The translations under genes and the position numbers were made by a program. From Gammaproteobacteria bacterium (GTDB taxonomy: Bacteria > Pseudomonadota > Gammaproteobacteria > Steroidobacterales > Steroidobacteraceae): a stretch of DNA of 8,425 nucleotides. Each line of letters begins with the position of its first letter. The first letter of the stretch is position 1. Shown in pieces: positions 5,139-8,425 of this stretch. The notes under the pieces are model-generated. The model saw only the letters and a list, made by a program, of their open reading frames with translations. It was not told the DNA's origin and did not search any database. Location of the stretch: NCBI GenBank assembly GCA_030040525.1, contig JASHTN010000317.1, forward strand, positions 1-8,425. Direction: 5' to 3'.

Positions 5139-7844
5139 ATGCGCAAGTTCCTGAAGCGCCGGGCCGCCGCGGCCCGCGTGTCGGCCTGCATACTCAGCGT
5201 GCTCGGCGCCTGCGTGGCAGGCGGGCCGGCGGCCCGCGCCGCCGGCGCGGATGATGAGAGCGGCGTGCTGCGCGCCACGCTCGCCAACGGTCTGCGCGTG
5301 GTCATCGTGCGCAACACGCTCGCCCCGGTGGTGTCCACCGCGGTCAACTACCTGGTCGGCTCGGACGAGGCGCCGCCCGGCTTCCCCGGCACGGCGCACG
5401 CCCAGGAGCACATGATGTTCCGCGGCAGCCCGGGCCTGAGCGCCGACCAGCTCGCCGACATCGGCAGCGTGCTCGGCGGCGACTTCAACGCCGACACGCG
5501 CGAGGAGATCACCCAGTTCCTGTTCACGGTTCCCGCGGAGGACCTGGATCTCGCGCTGCACATCGAGGCGCTGCGCATGCGCGCGGTGCTCGATACGCCG
5601 CAGGCCTGGAGCGAGGAGCGCGGCGCCATCGAGCAGGAGGTGGCGCAGGATCTGTCCGAGCCGGGTTACGTGCTGTACGAGAAGCTGCGCGCGCGCATGT
5701 TCGCGGGTACGCCCTACGCACACGATGCGCTCGGCACCCGCCCGTCGTTCGACAAGACCACGGCGGGCATGCTGCAGAGCTTCCACAGACTCTGGTACGC
5801 GCCGGACAACGCCATCCTGGTGATCGCCGGCGACGTCGACCCGCAGCAGACGCTCACCGCGGTGCGGCTGCTGTTCGATGCGGTCCCCTGGAAGCCCCTG
5901 CCGGCGCGGCCGCCGGTGCGGCTGCAGCCCGTGACGCCGGCAACCTTCACGGTGGCTACCGATCAGCCGGGCGGCACGCTCATGATCGCGACCCGCACGC
6001 CGGGCCCGCGCGACGCTGACTTCGCCGCTCTCGAGGTGCTCGCCGACGTGCTCAGCAACCGGCGCTTCGATCTGTACGGGCTGGTGCCCGAGGGCAAGGC
6101 GACCGGAGCGGAGTTCGCGCTCGATCCGCTGCCCGAAGCCGGGCTCGCCTATGCCGTGGTCACATTCACCGCCGGCAGCGAGCCGCAGACGCTCGAGCGC
6201 GAGGTGCGCGCGATCCTTGCGCGCGTCGCCCGCGACGGCGTGCCCGCCGAGCTGGTCGAGGCGGCGAAGCTCCAGGAGCGCAGCGACGCGCAGCTGCAGC
6301 GCAATTCCATCTCCGAGCTCGCCGCGGTGTGGTCGGACGCGCTCGCCCTCTACGGACTCAACTCGCCCGACGAGGATCTGGCGCGCATCGAGCGCGTCAC
6401 GGTCGCGGACGTCAACCGCGTGGCGCACAAGTATCTCGATCTCGAGCATGCCGTCACGGGAGTGATGCTGCCGCGCGGCTCGGGCAAGCCGGTAGCCACC
6501 GGCGGTGGCTTCGGCGGCCAGGAAGCGATCACGCTCGGCGAAGCCAAGCCCACCGCTCTCCCGCCGTGGGCGCAGCGCGCGCTCGAGCGCCTCAGCGTGC
6601 CACCCTCGACGCTGCATCCGACGGTCACGCTGCTGCCAAACGGACTGACGCTCATCGTGCAGCCCGAGGACGTCAGCGACACGGTCGGGGTCTTCGGCCA
6701 CATCAGGAACCGGCCCGAGACCGAGGAGCCGCGCGGTGAGGAGGGCGTGAGCCAGGTGCTCGAGCGGCTGCTGCCCTTCGGCACCGAGCATCTCGACCGC
6801 GTCGCGTTCCAGCGGGCGCTCGATGCCATCGGCGCGCACGAGCACGCCGGTACCGACTTCGCCGTGGAGTCGCTCGCCGAGCACTTCGACCGTGCCATCG
6901 GGCTGCTGGCCGACAACGAGCTGCACCCGGCGCTGCCGCCGGCGGCGTTCGAGATCGTGCGCTCCCAGGTGGCCCAGGGGGTCGCGGCCCGCAACGTGAG
7001 TCCCGGGTTCCTCACCCAGCATTCACTGCGTGCGGCGCTGTTTCCCGCAGACGATCCGAGCCTGCGCATGGCGACCGCCGAGACCGTGCGGGCGCTGACT
7101 CCCGCGGCGGTGCGTGCCTATTACGCCCGGGTATTCCGCCCCGACCTCACCACTCTGGTCATCATCGGCAAAATCACTCCCGCGGCGGCGCGCGCCGCGG
7201 TCGACAGATACTTCGGACCGTGGCGCGCGCAGGGACCCCAGCCGCCCACCGAGCTGCCGGCGGCACCCGCGAACGGTCCGAGCCGCATCGCCGTTCCCGA
7301 CTCGAGCCGCGTGCAGGACCGGGTGACCCTCGCGCAGACGCTCGCGCTGACCCGCACCGACCCGGACTACTACCCGCTCGAGCTCGGCGACGCCGTGCTC
7401 GGCGGCAGCTTCTACGCGACGCGCCTGTCGGTGGACCTGCGCAAGAACTCGGGACTGGTATACGGCGTCGAGTCGGCGCTCGAGTCGGGCAAGACCCGCA
7501 GTGTCTATGTCATCGAGTACGCCAGCGATCCCGACAACGTCGGCAAGGCCGCCGCGATGGCGGCGCGCGAAGTGGCCAACATGCAGACGACTCCCGTCGG
7601 CACCGACGAGCTGACGCGGGTCAAGGCCTGCCTGCTGCGGCAGCTGCCGCTCGCCGAGTCCGGTGTCAGCCAGATTGCGCACGGCATGCTGACGCGCAGC
7701 GACCTGGGGTTGCCGCTCGATGAGCCGACGCTCGCCGCGCAGCGCTACATCGAGCTGGACGGCGCGGCCGTGCAGGCCGCGTTCCGCAAGTGGATGCGCC
7801 CCGCGGACCTGGTGCGTGTCAGCGAGGGGCCGGCGCCACAGTGA
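5139..7844 (+). CDS. Exported M16-family (pitrilysin-type) zinc metallopeptidase, two M16 halves
   Basis: This 901-residue protein is a single-chain M16 peptidase, which forms a clam-shell and cuts peptides or short unfolded proteins in the cell envelope. Residues 1-36 are an export signal: a basic start (RKFLKRR), then a hydrophobic stretch, with cleavage plausible near ARA at 33-35; LGAC at Cys25 could alternatively be a lipobox. The inverted zinc motif is H87-A-Q-E90-H91 with the third ligand Glu167 in ERGAIEQEV. The first half ends near residue 480. The second half begins about 490 (VTLLPNGLTLIVQPE) and has lost the zinc motif: the equivalent place reads Q539-V-L-E542-R543. It keeps the Arg768 and Tyr775 pair (LRKNSGLVY) needed for substrate binding in active M16 enzymes. 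The frame is open upstream to 4830, but ATG 5139 begins the signal peptide and follows the TATACT box. No strong ribosome site. It stands alone, divergent from the OmpA-like gene. Confidence 0.93.
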   Translation: MRKFLKRRAAAARVSACILSVLGACVAGGPAARAAGADDESGVLRATLANGLRVVIVRNTLAPVVSTAVNYLVGSDEAPPGFPGTAHAQEHMMFRGSPGLSADQLADIGSVLGGDFNADTREEITQFLFTVPAEDLDLALHIEALRMRAVLDTPQAWSEERGAIEQEVAQDLSEPGYVLYEKLRARMFAGTPYAHDALGTRPSFDKTTAGMLQSFHRLWYAPDNAILVIAGDVDPQQTLTAVRLLFDAVPWKPLPARPPVRLQPVTPATFTVATDQPGGTLMIATRTPGPRDADFAALEVLADVLSNRRFDLYGLVPEGKATGAEFALDPLPEAGLAYAVVTFTAGSEPQTLEREVRAILARVARDGVPAELVEAAKLQERSDAQLQRNSISELAAVWSDALALYGLNSPDEDLARIERVTVADVNRVAHKYLDLEHAVTGVMLPRGSGKPVATGGGFGGQEAITLGEAKPTALPPWAQRALERLSVPPSTLHPTVTLLPNGLTLIVQPEDVSDTVGVFGHIRNRPETEEPRGEEGVSQVLERLLPFGTEHLDRVAFQRALDAIGAHEHAGTDFAVESLAEHFDRAIGLLADNELHPALPPAAFEIVRSQVAQGVAARNVSPGFLTQHSLRAALFPADDPSLRMATAETVRALTPAAVRAYYARVFRPDLTTLVIIGKITPAAARAAVDRYFGPWRAQGPQPPTELPAAPANGPSRIAVPDSSRVQDRVTLAQTLALTRTDPDYYPLELGDAVLGGSFYATRLSVDLRKNSGLVYGVESALESGKTRSVYVIEYASDPDNVGKAAAMAAREVANMQTTPVGTDELTRVKACLLRQLPLAESGVSQIAHGMLTRSDLGLPLDEPTLAAQRYIELDGAAVQAAFRKWMRPADLVRVSEGPAPQ

Positions 7845-7861
7845 GTCCCGCGTAGCGACCT

Positions 7862-7877
7862 ATCCCTATCGGGGGAT
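7862..7877 (+). terminator. Weak hairpin after the M16 gene
   Basis: ATCCC-TATCGG-GGGAT can form a 5-bp stem 17 bp after the stop codon at 7844. There is no T-run after it, so termination here is doubtful. Confidence 0.2.
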
Positions 7878-7886
7878 GGCGCCTTG

Positions 7887-7900
7887 ACCGTCCGGACGGT
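7887..7900. promoter_or_regulatory. Candidate TetR operator: perfect 14-bp palindrome
   Basis: ACCGTCCGGACGGT is a perfect palindrome located 34 bp upstream of the TetR-family start codon. It overlaps a TTGACC sequence (7884-7889) that resembles a -35 box, and a further half-site ACGGT follows at 7901-7905. Size, symmetry and position are typical of autoregulatory TetR operators. Confidence 0.6.
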
Positions 7901-7934
7901 ACGGTTGCGCGCCTCGTCAGGGACCCTCAGGCGC

Positions 7935-8425
7935 ATGTACTTCCGGCAACCGATCCCCGTGCGGCCCGCGCGCGACCGCCTGCTCGATGCGGCGGAACGA
8001 CTCGTCGCCGAGATGGGCGCCGCCCATCTCACCCTCGATGCCGTGGCAAAGTTCGCCGGCGTCAGCAAGGGTGGGCTCTTGTATCACTTCCCTTCCAAGG
8101 AGTCGCTGCTCGAGGGGATGTTGGCGCGGCACCTGGCCGAGGTGGATACGCGGGTCGCGGCGCGGCTCGCCGCGCGCGGCGGCAGAGCAACGCGCACCGA
8201 GATGTTCCGCGAGCGTGTCCGTGTGCTGCTCGAGCTGCACCCCGAGCGTGCCGGGGTCGGCGCCGCGGTGGTCGCGGCCTCGGCGGACAATCCGGCGCTG
8301 ATGGCGGGCTGCCGTACGGTGTACCGCGAGCTGCTGGATGAGTTCGGCAAGCTCCCGGGCGGCTTCGAGCGCGCCGCGCTCGTGCTGCTCGCCGCCCAGG
8401 GCCTGCTGTTCGCCGAGCTGCTGCA
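7935..8425 (+). CDS. TetR/AcrR-family transcriptional repressor (C-terminus cut by window edge)
   Basis: The first 163 residues are visible; the gene runs off the right edge, and the family is usually about 190-200 residues. The N-terminal DNA-binding domain spans about residues 11-57: RDRLLDAAERLVAEMG, then TLDAVAKFAGVSKGGLLYHFPSKESLLEGML, where SKGGLLYHF is the typical TetR recognition helix. The rest is an all-helical ligand/dimerisation domain with ASADNPALMAGCRTVYRELLDEF and ALVLLAAQGLLFAELL. Such repressors sense a small hydrophobic molecule and often control an adjacent efflux pump or enzyme; whatever it controls probably lies beyond the right edge. It follows the M16 gene by 90 bp on the same strand, but the palindrome in that gap suggests its own promoter. 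The ribosome site is weak (AGG a few bases before ATG). Confidence 0.92.
   Translation, partial: MYFRQPIPVRPARDRLLDAAERLVAEMGAAHLTLDAVAKFAGVSKGGLLYHFPSKESLLEGMLARHLAEVDTRVAARLAARGGRATRTEMFRERVRVLLELHPERAGVGAAVVAASADNPALMAGCRTVYRELLDEFGKLPGGFERAALVLLAAQGLLFAELL

Noticed and set aside
4959..7022. A 687-codon open frame on the minus strand opposite the M16 gene
   Set aside because: It is the antisense shadow of a well-supported M16 protease in GC-rich DNA; its translation is rich in Arg, Gly and His with no recognisable domain.
1..8425. Mobile element, CRISPR array, tRNA/rRNA or toxin-antitoxin system
   Set aside because: No transposase, terminal repeats, regularly spaced repeats, or structural RNA patterns were seen on either strand; the HTH-cupin and TetR genes are ordinary metabolic or efflux-type regulators, not antitoxins.

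Overview
This is high-GC (roughly 70%) proteobacterial chromosomal DNA. The gene content fits a gammaproteobacterium: an OmpA-like protein with PdsO architecture, a PuuR/PuuC-type pair and an omega-amino-acid:pyruvate transaminase. That placement is an inference from family content and base composition. I see no insertion sequence, integrase, CRISPR array, tRNA or rRNA.

Left part (1-3321): an amine or polyamine catabolism module. A PuuC-like aldehyde dehydrogenase (cut by the left edge) and a PuuR-like HTH-cupin repressor form a minus-strand operon in the order puuR then dehydrogenase. A class III omega-amino-acid:pyruvate aminotransferase is transcribed divergently. The 109-bp gap between them holds candidate promoters for both directions and a 12-bp palindrome placed where it could control both. 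The likely logic is that the transaminase converts a primary amine to an aldehyde, the dehydrogenase oxidises it to an acid, and PuuR senses the substrate.

Middle part (3322-4962): three small minus-strand genes. These are a 49-residue single-pass membrane protein with no recognised family, converging on the transaminase with a 4-bp gap; a 118-residue single-domain cupin (DUF861/EutQ-like) with no histidine at all; and a 269-residue secreted OmpA-domain protein with glycine zipper and coiled coil (PdsO-like). The gaps hold a pair of identical 13-bp repeats containing GACGGGCGTC palindromes, and a 7-bp-stem hairpin in the leader of the OmpA-like gene.

Right part (4963-8425): a 901-residue exported M16 (pitrilysin-type) zinc protease, divergent from the OmpA-like gene. 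Its N-terminal half has the HxxEH zinc site and its second half has lost it. It is followed by a TetR-family repressor cut by the right edge, preceded by a perfect 14-bp palindrome that is a good candidate for its own operator.

Most of the window is ordinary, well-formed chromosomal sequence. I found no convincing new multi-gene system. The items most worth a second look are the orphan small membrane gene with its paired palindromes, the PdsO-like/M16 divergent pair without a visible sortase, and the two candidate operators.
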